21,217 nt of DNA from NCBI GenBank assembly GCA_002292945.1, contig DBCG01000049.1:1082-22298 (forward strand), read 5' to 3'. How positions within the stretch are numbered: position 1 is the stretch's first letter; every line of letters starts with the position of its first letter. Below, piece by piece: positions 15,750 through 21,217 of this stretch. The notes under the pieces were generated by a model that made no database searches, was not told the origin of the DNA, and saw only the letters and a program-made list of their open reading frames with translations. This DNA comes from Proteobacteria bacterium UBA964. Its GTDB lineage: Bacteria; Pseudomonadota; Gammaproteobacteria; Steroidobacterales; Steroidobacteraceae. The position numbers were made by a program, and so were the translations under genes.

Positions 15750-15971
15750 ATGCTGATTCTCACGCGGCGCGTCGGCGAGACCGTCATGATCGGCGAGGAA
15801 GTATCGGTCACGATACTCGGTGTGAAGGGCAACCAAGTGCGCGTGGGCATCAACGCGCCTAAGAATGTCGCTGTCCACCGTGAAGAGATCTTCGAACGCA
15901 TCAAGTCCGAGGGCCCCGATGCCGTCGAACCTGAGCGGGTCCAGAGCGAACGCACGGGCTTGAGGGCTTGA
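15750..15971 (+). CDS. csrA: Carbon storage regulator CsrA/RsmA
   Basis: A 73-residue CsrA beginning MLILTRRVGETVMIGEEVSVTI, a canonical start. The RNA-binding residues of strand 1 (Leu4, Arg6-Arg7) and the VAVHREEIFERI segment with the key Arg44 are intact. It is a homodimer that binds GGA motifs in mRNA leaders to repress or stabilise transcripts in carbon metabolism, motility and biofilm control. It is longer than the 61-residue E. coli protein by a short C-terminal tail rich in Glu, Pro and Arg. Its place between alaS and tRNA-Ser/tRNA-Arg matches E. coli. The coding sequence ends inside an 8-nt tandem duplication (GGGCTTGA twice, 15956-15971). Confidence 0.98.
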   Translation: MLILTRRVGETVMIGEEVSVTILGVKGNQVRVGINAPKNVAVHREEIFERIKSEGPDAVEPERVQSERTGLRA

Positions 15972-15978
15972 GGCCGTT

Positions 15979-16018
15979 TTGACCGGGTAGCGGGTGGGGC
16001 CGTATCATCCGCCCCCCT
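15979..16018 (+). promoter_or_regulatory. Promoter of tRNA-Ser
   Basis: TTGACC (15979-15984, 5 of 6), an 18-nt spacer and TATCAT (16003-16008) form the clearest promoter in the window. One base later comes CGCCCCCCT (16010-16018), a C-rich discriminator of the kind that makes stable-RNA promoters sensitive to ppGpp and DksA. The expected start lies near 16015, about 14 nt before the mature tRNA. Confidence 0.7.
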
Positions 16019-16028
16019 GACCCGCGCT

Positions 16029-16119
16029 GGAGAGATGGCCGAGTGGTCGAAGGCGCACCCCTGCTAAGGGTGTAAGGGCCAAAAGCCCTTCGAGGGTTCG
16101 AATCCCTCTCTCTCCGCCA
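16029..16119 (+). tRNA. tRNA-Ser (GCU anticodon)
   Basis: A 91-nt class II tRNA. The acceptor stem GGAGAGA pairs with TCTCTCC (16109-16115), followed by discriminator G and an encoded CCA (16117-16119). The anticodon stem CACCC/GGGTG encloses loop CTGCTAA with anticodon GCT at 16063-16065, reading AGC and AGU. The variable arm GGGC-CAAAA-GCCC is long, as expected for serine. The T arm GAGGG-TTCGAAT-CCCTC is intact. It corresponds in position and anticodon to serV downstream of csrA in E. coli. Confidence 0.97.
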
Positions 16120-16149
16120 CCTTTCCCACCCAGTCGTGGGAGGGGTTCT
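16120..16149 (+). terminator. Hairpin after tRNA-Ser, possible terminator
   Basis: CCTTTCCCAC (16120-16129) and GTGGGAGGGG (16136-16145) pair over 10 bp, including two G-T pairs, around a 6-nt loop, starting right after the CCA. Only TTCT follows, so termination may be weak and some transcripts could read through into tRNA-Arg. Confidence 0.5.
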
Positions 16150-16179
16150 GCGAAGGTAGCCTCCGCATGGGGGTTCCAT

Positions 16180-16195
16180 TACAATTCGCCCCCCT
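16180..16195 (+). promoter_or_regulatory. Candidate -10 and discriminator of tRNA-Arg
   Basis: TACAAT (16180-16185) is followed one base later by CGCCCCCCT (16187-16195), identical in sequence and spacing to the tRNA-Ser promoter discriminator. The -35 position (TAGCCT, 16157-16162) is poor. A CCCC/GGGG hairpin with loop CTAGGC lies at 16198-16211, between this element and the tRNA. Confidence 0.55.
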
Positions 16196-16222
16196 CGCCC
16201 CCTAGGCGGGGTTGAAGACCGC

Positions 16223-16299
16223 GCGCCCGTAGCTCAGTTGGATAGAGCGCATGGCTACGAACCATGAGGTCGGGAGTTCGAATCTCTCCGGGCGCGCCA
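16223..16299 (+). tRNA. tRNA-Arg (ACG anticodon)
   Basis: A 77-nt tRNA. The acceptor stem GCGCCCG pairs with CGGGCGC (16289-16295), followed by G and an encoded CCA (16297-16299). The D arm has AGCTCAGTTGGATAGAGC and the anticodon loop CTACGAA carries ACG at 16257-16259, whose first base is normally edited to inosine by TadA to read CGU, CGC and CGA. The T arm GGGAG-TTCGAAT-CTCTC is intact apart from one G-T pair. It matches argV/Y/Z/Q next to serV in E. coli, here as a single copy within the window. Confidence 0.97.
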
Positions 16300-16308
16300 A
16301 CTTCCCTA

Positions 16309-16327
16309 GACGGTCTTACTGACCGTC
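16309..16327. terminator. Hairpin between convergent tRNA-Arg and the exported-protein gene
   Basis: GACGGTC (16309-16315), loop TTACT, GACCGTC (16321-16327) is a perfect 7-bp stem. The loop contains the TAA stop of the minus-strand gene. It lies 9 nt after the tRNA-Arg CCA, where a shared bidirectional terminator would be expected, but neither side has a real T-run. Confidence 0.45.
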
Positions 16328-16879
16328 CTGTGCCGGTGGCGGCGTGACCGCACCGGCTTCGTTGCCCCAAAGCTTGATCCGCAGGAACTCGTACTGACGC
16401 TCGAGCGTGACGCGCAGTTTGCGGCCGGCGTCGCGCATGGTGAGCGCCTCTCGGCAGATCGTGAGGGTGTCGGCGTCCGTCGCAGCGCTGATCAGGAGCG
16501 CGGCGGCTTTCATCAGGTTCTCGGCATCTGCGGCGCGCGTCTTTTCAAGCGCTTGATAGGACTCGGACTCGACCAGGCTGCGCCGGAAGGCATCGATCTG
16601 CGCGGCATCCCAACGGGAATCCTTGGCCCGTTGGGCGAGCCCTTCCTCGAGGTTGCTCTCGATGGAGGAGGTCTCCTTGTACAGGTCCGTCGTCTCTGCG
16701 CGGATACCCTCTAGTGTCTGCATGGCACCGGCTTTGGTGGCGCAGTCTTGGGCTTCGGCCGGGGTCGCGGCCATCACGCCAAGCAACGCGAACACCGCGG
16801 TTGTGCGGGCACGACCGGTGATATGGGTGATGGTGGGGCTTGGACTGCCGACGCACATATTTGTTAACCATAATCGCAT
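16316..16879 (-). CDS. Small exported protein of unknown function
   Basis: Up to 187 residues. A hydrophobic stretch (TAVFALLGVMAATP, about 27-40) followed by AEA-QD is a good type I signal peptide, with cleavage after residue 43. The mature part is helical and charged (TLEGIRAETTDLYKETSSIESNLEEGL onward), with Cys46 and a Cys in LTICREA that could form a disulfide; the end is TPPPAQDGQ. I do not recognise the family. The start is uncertain: ATG 16879 or ATG 16858, neither with a Shine-Dalgarno. It is the third gene in line after the YebC-family gene and the Pro-rich membrane protein, but an AT-rich 58-nt gap with a possible terminator separates it from them. Confidence 0.7.
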   Translation of the reverse strand: MRLWLTNMCVGSPSPTITHITGRARTTAVFALLGVMAATPAEAQDCATKAGAMQTLEGIRAETTDLYKETSSIESNLEEGLAQRAKDSRWDAAQIDAFRRSLVESESYQALEKTRAADAENLMKAAALLISAATDADTLTICREALTMRDAGRKLRVTLERQYEFLRIKLWGNEAGAVTPPPAQDGQ

Positions 16880-16887
16880 GCGCGATT
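16872..16887. promoter_or_regulatory. Palindrome over the start of the exported-protein gene
   Basis: AATCGC (16872-16877) and GCGATT (16882-16887) are perfect inverted arms with a 4-nt centre, sitting across the upstream-most ATG (16877-16879 on the plus strand). It lies in a conspicuously AT-rich patch (about 16856-16909), which suggests a promoter or operator; on the minus strand TATACA ends 14 nt before that ATG. No matching -35 is visible. Confidence 0.35.
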
Positions 16888-16901
16888 GTGGCTTGTATAT
16901 G

Positions 16902-16926
16902 TGACAAAACCCCGTGTATCTCGGGA
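16902..16926 (-). terminator. Weak intrinsic terminator after the Pro-rich membrane protein gene
   Basis: On the minus strand CCCG (16925-16922), a 7-nt loop and CGGG (16914-16911), with a flanking T-G pair, are followed by G and TTTT (16909-16906). The stem is short, so termination may be partial. It lies 12 nt after the stop of the membrane protein gene. Confidence 0.3.
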
Positions 16927-16937
16927 TCAGCGCCGAT

Positions 16938-17468
16938 TCAGGGTGGTGCGGGGGGTGTGGGCGGCATCGCAGGCCCGGGTGGCGCTTCCGAGGTCACGGC
17001 GGGCGGTGCCGGAGTCACGCGGTCGACGAAATAGGACGTCTCGCCGAAGCAGGTGGTCGGCAGGCCGCGGTGCTCCGAGTAATGCAGTTGCACCCGCTCG
17101 CCGACGAAACCCGAGAGTTGTCCGGCGACCGCCTTGTCGCGCACAGAAAACTCCCAGATCTCAGGTGCCATGCCCGGCACGACATACATCGCGAGCTCGC
17201 CCTCGTAGGTCTTGCAGATCCAGCCCTTGCTCGAGAATTTCTGCAGTACACCGCCGCGGTCGCCGTCGGAGTAGCTCCAATTGAGCGAGAACAGCGTCCA
17301 AAGACCGACCGCCAAGAGCAGGCCTGCGATCCAGTAGACGAAGAACCGCTTGATGCGTCGTCCGAGGCTGATCTTGGCGGGCGGCAGCGGGGGCGCCGGT
17401 GGTGTCGATGGTGTCGGCGCTGGCCCGCCCTTGGGGTCAGGCGAGGGTGTGGAAGACTCGTTGGACAT
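16938..17468 (-). CDS. Single-pass membrane protein with proline-rich tails, function unknown
   Basis: A 176-residue protein. ATG 17468 gives MSNESSTPSP; the frame continues upstream but only as a shadow of the YebC-family gene. Residues 8-31 are Pro/Ala-rich, a basic patch (RRIKRF) precedes one membrane helix (about 42-61), and the soluble part 65-150 contains YSDGDRGGVLQKFSSKG, CKTYEGELAM and FVDRV; the last 25 residues are again Pro-rich. By the positive-inside rule the soluble part is probably periplasmic, where Cys85 and Cys140 might pair. I recall similar YS-G-R-G-L-K-S-KG / TYEGEL proteins in other bacteria but know of no firm function. It overlaps the 3' end of the YebC-family gene by 32 nt, so they are likely one operon. 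Confidence 0.82.
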   Translation of the reverse strand: MSNESSTPSPDPKGGPAPTPSTPPAPPLPPAKISLGRRIKRFFVYWIAGLLLAVGLWTLFSLNWSYSDGDRGGVLQKFSSKGWICKTYEGELAMYVVPGMAPEIWEFSVRDKAVAGQLSGFVGERVQLHYSEHRGLPTTCFGETSYFVDRVTPAPPAVTSEAPPGPAMPPTPPAPP

Positions 17469-18159
17469 CGTCGTCCTGCTCCAGTTTGTCGATGAGGGCC
17501 AGCACTTCGGCAGCGTCCGCTTCTGCGAGTTCGACGGGCGCCATGCAGAGGTACTCGTGTTCGGCGGACAGCGGCGCGATCTGGCGCGCTTCGAGAGCTT
17601 CCTGCATGCGGCCGAAATCCTCGAACAGGCATCGTGCCACGAGCTGCGGTTCGCCTTTCTCGCCGGTGCTCTCGCCCATCTCGTCGAGACCGTGGTCGAT
17701 GAGATAGAGCTCGAGGTCGTCCTGGTCGATGCCCGCCGGGTCGAGCCGGAACACGCCCATCTTGCGGAACATGAACGAGGTGCTGCCGCTGGTGGCAAGG
17801 TTGCCGCCGTTCTTGGTGATCACATTGCGCACGGTCGCCACGGTACGGGTCGGGTTGTCGGTGGCGGTCTCGACGAGCAGGGCGATGCCATGCGGGGCGT
17901 AGCCCTCGTAGAGCACTTCGTCGTAGTTCGCGGCGTCGCGGCCGCTCGCGCGCTTGATGGCGGCCTCGACCTTGTCCTTGGGCATGTTCACGGCGCGGGC
18001 GTTCTGCAGGATCCGGCGCAGGGCTGGATTCGACTGCGGGTCGGGGCCGCCCGACTTGACGGTCATGTTGATGTCCTTGGCGATCCGCGCGAACTGCTTG
18101 GCCATGCGGTTCCAGCGCGCGAACATCGTGTGCTTACGGACTTCGAATATACGACCCAT
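17437..18159 (-). CDS. YebC/PmpR (TACO1) family protein, YeeN-like type
   Basis: A 240-residue YebC-family protein. The N-terminus MGRIFEVRKHTMFARWNRMAK differs from classical YebC (MAGHSKWANIKHRK) and fits the YeeN-like branch. The family core is clear: SNPALRRILQNARAVNMPKDKVEAAIKRASG, then YEGYAPHGIALLVETATDNPTRTVATVRNVITKNGG, and the acidic C-terminal lobe. Members are cytoplasmic; they were long called transcriptional regulators, and more recent work on TACO1 and bacterial YebC links them to relief of ribosome stalling, notably at proline runs. A TAACAT hexamer (18166-18171, minus strand) ends 6 nt before the ATG with no Shine-Dalgarno. The gene downstream encodes proline-rich tails, an interesting coincidence. 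Confidence 0.95.
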   Translation of the reverse strand: MGRIFEVRKHTMFARWNRMAKQFARIAKDINMTVKSGGPDPQSNPALRRILQNARAVNMPKDKVEAAIKRASGRDAANYDEVLYEGYAPHGIALLVETATDNPTRTVATVRNVITKNGGNLATSGSTSFMFRKMGVFRLDPAGIDQDDLELYLIDHGLDEMGESTGEKGEPQLVARCLFEDFGRMQEALEARQIAPLSAEHEYLCMAPVELAEADAAEVLALIDKLEQDDDVQRVFHTLA

Positions 18160-18295
18160 TCTGGCATGTTAACCGGCTCGGGCGCCCCGCGCCTATGCTG
18201 GCGGGATCTTTCCCTTGCCTCGTTGGTCTACACTTCGCGACCCCGAGCCCTGACGGGCCGGCCCCGATGCCCATTCCCGAATCCAAGGGTGAACG
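18160..18295. promoter_or_regulatory. Divergent promoter region between YebC-family and efflux genes
   Basis: This 136-nt gap separates divergent genes. For the efflux operon TACACT (18229-18234), T, then CGCGACCCC repeats the -10 plus GC discriminator pattern seen elsewhere in the window; no good -35 is visible, and AAGGGTG (18285-18291) before ATG 18296 is a clear ribosome binding site. For the YebC-family gene, TAACAT on the minus strand lies at 18166-18171. I see no obvious operator palindrome. Confidence 0.4.
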
Positions 18296-19588
18296 ATGGA
18301 CTACCGCGCGATCCTGCAACGCAAACTCACTTGGGCCATCGTGCTCGGGTTGTTGGCGGCACTCGTCCTATGGCGCTGCACCCGGAGCGACGAGGAGGCG
18401 CCCAAGTATGTGACCGATGCCGTCGCACGAGGCGATGTGATCTCGCGCGTGAGCGCGTCAGGGAGCCTCTCGGCGGTGGTCACCGTCGAGGTGGGGAGCC
18501 AGGTCTCCGGTCGCATCCAGGCGCTCTACGCCGACTTCAACTCGGTGGTGAAGAAAGGTCAGCGTATCGCCAAGATCGACCCGGCCCTTTTCGAGGCGGC
18601 GGTGGCGCAGGCGGCGGCCAATGTCACGGCGGCGCGCGGCAACCTCGCACGCCTCGAGGCGCAGGCCGAGGAGGCCGAGCGCCTGGCCCGTCGAGCGGCG
18701 CAGCTCTACGAGACACGCATCATCGCCGAGAACGACCGCGATGCGTCTGCGTCCACGGCGCTCGCGGCGCGCGCTGCCGTCCAACAGGGCCGTGGCCAAT
18801 TGGCGCAGTCGCAGGCGGCGCTGCACCAATCCGAGACCAACCTGCGCTACACCGACATCCTCGCGCCCACCGACGGCATCGTGATCTCGCGCGCGGTCAA
18901 CGTCGGTCAGACGGTCGCGGCGTCGCTGTCTGCGCCGGTGATCTTCACCATCGCCCAGGACCTGCGTGCGATGGAGGTCCACACCAACATCGCCGAGTCC
19001 GACATCGGCCGACTGCGAGCCGGGATGGACGCAAGCTTCACGGTGGACGCCTATCCGACCGAACGCTTCCGTGGCCGCATCCGCGAGATCCGCAACGCGC
19101 CGCAGGTCGTCCAGAACGTCGTCACCTACGATGCCGTGATCGATGTCGCGAACGCCGAGCTCAAGCTCAAGCCGGGCATGACGGCGACGGTGAACATCGT
19201 CAGTGAACAACGCGATGGCGTATTGCGGGTCCCGAACGCCGCGCTGCGATTCCGTCCCGACGCACAGGGCGCTCGCCCTGCGGGTGCAGGGGGCGCAAGT
19301 CGCGCCGGTGGCGCAGCGGGCCGCGGTGGCGTGATGGGTGCGGGTGCGGGCGGTGGTGCGTCCGCCCGCGAGAGTCCGGATCGTGACCCCGCGCTGCGCA
19401 GCATCTATGTGCTCGTCGACAAAGAGCCGGCACGACGCGAGGTCAAGGTGGGGCTCTCCGACGGCGGGTTCACCGAGATCACGGGCGGCGAACTTCGCGA
19501 GGGTGACCTCGTCATCACCGGCATCGAAGGTCAGTCCGGCGGCAGCGGCGGCCGACCGGGTGGTCCGCCGCGCATGCGGATCCTCTGA
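18296..19588 (+). CDS. Periplasmic adaptor subunit, MacA-like (HlyD/RND-MFP family)
   Basis: A 430-residue membrane-fusion protein. One N-terminal anchor (about 11-26) precedes the first half of the lipoyl/barrel-sandwich domain (VEVGSQVSGRIQALYADFNSVVKKGQ, 65-89), an alpha-helical hairpin of coiled-coil type (about 96-185), the second lipoyl half (DILAPTDGIVISRAVNVGQTV) and a beta-barrel domain. A low-complexity Gly/Ala insert (about 325-358) and a Gly-rich tail (412-426) surround the membrane-proximal domain, common in this adaptor subgroup. It bridges the inner-membrane ABC transporter to an outer-membrane channel such as TolC. It heads an operon with the ATPase 4 nt downstream. MacAB homologues export macrolides, peptides, haem or lipids; substrate unknown here. 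Confidence 0.94.
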   Translation: MDYRAILQRKLTWAIVLGLLAALVLWRCTRSDEEAPKYVTDAVARGDVISRVSASGSLSAVVTVEVGSQVSGRIQALYADFNSVVKKGQRIAKIDPALFEAAVAQAAANVTAARGNLARLEAQAEEAERLARRAAQLYETRIIAENDRDASASTALAARAAVQQGRGQLAQSQAALHQSETNLRYTDILAPTDGIVISRAVNVGQTVAASLSAPVIFTIAQDLRAMEVHTNIAESDIGRLRAGMDASFTVDAYPTERFRGRIREIRNAPQVVQNVVTYDAVIDVANAELKLKPGMTATVNIVSEQRDGVLRVPNAALRFRPDAQGARPAGAGGASRAGGAAGRGGVMGAGAGGGASARESPDRDPALRSIYVLVDKEPARREVKVGLSDGGFTEITGGELREGDLVITGIEGQSGGSGGRPGGPPRMRIL

Positions 19589-19592
19589 TCCC

Positions 19593-20288
19593 ATGGCGCT
19601 GCTCGAACTGCGCGGGATCGCCAAGATCTATCGCTCCGGCGATCAGGACTTCATGGCGCTGCACGACCTCGATCTCGATATCGAGCGCGGCGAGTTCGTG
19701 GCGGTGACCGGTTCTTCCGGGTCGGGGAAGTCCACCTTGATGAACATCCTCGGTTGCCTGGACTCGCCGAACCGCGGTACCTATCGCATCGATGGCCGTG
19801 ATGTCGCGGGCCTCTCGCGGATCGAGCTCGCTGCCATCCGCAACGAGTTCATCGGCTTCGTGTTCCAGAGCTTCAATCTGCTCGCACGCACCAGCGCCGC
19901 CGAGAACGTCGAACTGCCGATGATCTACGCGCGGGTGCCGCCTGCCGAACGGCGCCGACGCGCGCTCGAGTCGCTCGAGCGGGTCGGTCTGGGTCATCGC
20001 GCCGGGCACCATCCTTCGCAGCTGTCGGGCGGCCAACAGCAGCGCGTGGCCATCGCGCGGGCGCTCGTCACGCGACCGCCGCTGATCCTCGCCGATGAGC
20101 CGACCGGAAATCTGGACTCCGTCACCAGTCTCGAGATCATGGGGTTGCTGCGCGACCTTCGCAGTTCCGGCATCACCGTGGTGTTCGTCACCCACGAGCA
20201 CGACATCGCCGCCTATGCCGACCGCCAGCTCGCGCTGCGCGACGGTGCGATCCTCTCCGATACCCGCAGCGCCGAGGCCACCCCATGA
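19593..20288 (+). CDS. ABC transporter ATPase, MacB N-terminal/LolD type
   Basis: A 231-residue nucleotide-binding protein. ATG 19593 gives MALLELRGIAKIY, the usual start; the frame is open further upstream only over the adaptor gene. Walker A GSSGSGKST is at 40-48, Q-loop Gln92 in FVFQSFNLL, signature LSGGQQQR at 144-151, Walker B LILADEP at 164-170, and H-loop His201. All catalytic elements are intact. It powers the mechanotransmission cycle of MacB-type transporters at the cytoplasmic face. In E. coli MacB ATPase and permease are fused; here they are separate genes joined by an ATGA overlap. Confidence 0.96.
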   Translation: MALLELRGIAKIYRSGDQDFMALHDLDLDIERGEFVAVTGSSGSGKSTLMNILGCLDSPNRGTYRIDGRDVAGLSRIELAAIRNEFIGFVFQSFNLLARTSAAENVELPMIYARVPPAERRRRALESLERVGLGHRAGHHPSQLSGGQQQRVAIARALVTRPPLILADEPTGNLDSVTSLEIMGLLRDLRSSGITVVFVTHEHDIAAYADRQLALRDGAILSDTRSAEATP

Positions 20289-21217
20289 TCTCCACCCGTG
20301 AAACCGTGCGCATGGCGTTGCGGGCGCTGCGCCGCAACACGCTGCGATCCATCCTCACCGCGCTCGGCATCATCATCGGTGTGGCGGCGGTCATCTGCAT
20401 GGTGACGATCGGCGAGGGCGCCAAGAGCCGCATCCGCGCGCAGATCGAAGGCGCCGGTACCAACGTCATCCTGGTGTTCTCCGGCTCGAGCAGTTCAGGC
20501 GGCATGCGCGGCGGCATGGGCTCGCAGCCGACCCTCACATGGGATGACCTGCGGGCCATCCAGACCGAGTTGCCGCTCGTCCGCGCAGCCGCGCCGGTGC
20601 TGCGCACGATGTCGCCGGTGGTGTCCGAATCGAGCACCTGGACCACGACCATCTACGGGACGATGCCTGAGTATTTCGTGATCCGGAACTGGGCGATCGA
20701 CAAGGGGGTCGGTCTCACCGCCTCGGATATGGCCGGCTCGACCAAGAATGCGGTCATCGGTCGCACTGTCGCGGTGAACCTCTTCGGCGAGGGCACCGAC
20801 CCGCTCGGTCAGGTCGTGCGGATCCGCAACGCGCCGTTCACCGTGATCGGCGTGCTCGCGAGCAAAGGGCAAGGTGGCATGGGCGAAGACCAGGACGACG
20901 GCATCTTCGTGCCAGCGAGCGCCTTCCAGACGCGCATCCAAGGCGGCCTCACGCAGTTCGTGCGTGGCCCCATCTACGTCAGCGCCATGACCAGCGAGTC
21001 CATCCAGCCCGCCCGTGAGGAGATCGCCGGCCTGCTGCGCGAGCGGCACCGCCTCGCTCCGGATGAAGACGACGACTTCAGCACCACCACCATGGCCGAG
21101 ATGACCGGTGTCTTCACCAGCGCCACCGAGACCTTGACCAACCTGCTGGCGGCGATCGCCTTGGTCTCCCTCGTGGTCGGCGGCATCGGGGTGATGAACA
21201 TCATGCTGGTGTCGGTC
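20285..21217 (+). CDS. MacB-type ABC transporter permease, 3' end outside window
   Basis: The frame begins at ATG 20285, overlapping the ATPase stop (ATGA), and is open to the right edge: 311 residues without a stop, so the gene is truncated by the window. TM1 is LRSILTALGIIIGVAAVICMVTIGEG (about 20-45). A large periplasmic MacB_PCD domain follows, with the VIGRTVAVNLFGEGTDPLGQ and FTVIGVLASKG stretches typical of the family. The last visible residues LLAAIALVSLVVGGIGVMNIMLVSV are the start of the FtsX-type membrane domain. It should work as a dimer with the ATPase and adaptor to push substrates from the periplasm through a TolC-like channel. A Gly/Met-rich loop (about 65-82) lies in the periplasmic part. 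Confidence 0.95.
   Translation, partial: MISTRETVRMALRALRRNTLRSILTALGIIIGVAAVICMVTIGEGAKSRIRAQIEGAGTNVILVFSGSSSSGGMRGGMGSQPTLTWDDLRAIQTELPLVRAAAPVLRTMSPVVSESSTWTTTIYGTMPEYFVIRNWAIDKGVGLTASDMAGSTKNAVIGRTVAVNLFGEGTDPLGQVVRIRNAPFTVIGVLASKGQGGMGEDQDDGIFVPASAFQTRIQGGLTQFVRGPIYVSAMTSESIQPAREEIAGLLRERHRLAPDEDDDFSTTTMAEMTGVFTSATETLTNLLAAIALVSLVVGGIGVMNIMLVSV

Noticed and set aside
17350..19206. 618-residue plus-strand frame over the YebC-family gene and the start of the adaptor gene
   Set aside because: It runs antisense to one confident gene and out of frame with another, and has no domain features.
1..21217. CRISPR array, transposase, integrase, phage or toxin-antitoxin genes
   Set aside because: I found no regularly spaced repeats and no coding sequence with motifs of these classes; tRNA genes are present but I saw no duplicated 3' end marking an integrated element.

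Overview
The window is a GC-rich stretch of bacterial chromosome made almost entirely of core genes. The order pncC-recA-recX-alaS-csrA-tRNA-Ser(GCU)-tRNA-Arg(ACG) is the arrangement known from Escherichia coli and related Gammaproteobacteria. The high GC content and a Pseudomonas/Burkholderia-like AspRS suggest a high-GC gammaproteobacterium outside the enterics; I cannot name a genus. I see no insertion sequence, phage gene, CRISPR array, toxin-antitoxin pair or defence island.

Layout. (1) 3-2641, plus strand: the 3' part of a class III PLP aminotransferase overlaps a glutamine synthetase-like ligase of the gamma-glutamylpolyamine type, probably a polyamine or amine catabolism pair. (2) 2660-5176, plus: aspS, then a small alpha/beta hydrolase. 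(3) 5189-10741, minus: mutS followed 6 nt later by a 979-aa membrane-anchored DUF748/AsmA-like protein. (4) 10781-15971, plus: pncC, recA, recX, alaS and csrA. (5) 16029-16299, plus: two tRNA genes. (6) 16316-18159, minus: a YebC/PmpR-family protein, a small single-pass membrane protein with proline-rich tails, and a small exported protein of unknown function. (7) 18296-21217, plus: a MacAB-type tripartite efflux operon with adaptor, ATPase and permease; the permease runs off the right edge. There is no gene-free stretch over 300 bases; the longest gaps are 152 nt before csrA, 136 nt between the YebC gene and the adaptor gene, and 133 nt before recA.

The genes are tightly packed. ATGA stop/start overlaps join aminotransferase/ligase, recX/alaS and ATPase/permease, which points to translational coupling. 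Several -10-like hexamers are followed by one pyrimidine and a CG-rich discriminator: both tRNAs, aspS, recA, pncC and the adaptor gene. In aspS, pncC, mutS and the YebC gene a -10-like hexamer lies only 6-10 nt before the start codon with no well-placed Shine-Dalgarno, so leaderless or nearly leaderless transcripts are possible.

I found no convincing undescribed system. The items most worth a second look are the shared promoter and discriminator pattern with possible leaderless starts, the predicted non-discriminating AspRS, the unusual inverted repeat and missing acidic tail at recA, the mutS-DUF748 pairing, and the two unrecognised small envelope proteins downstream of the YebC-family gene.
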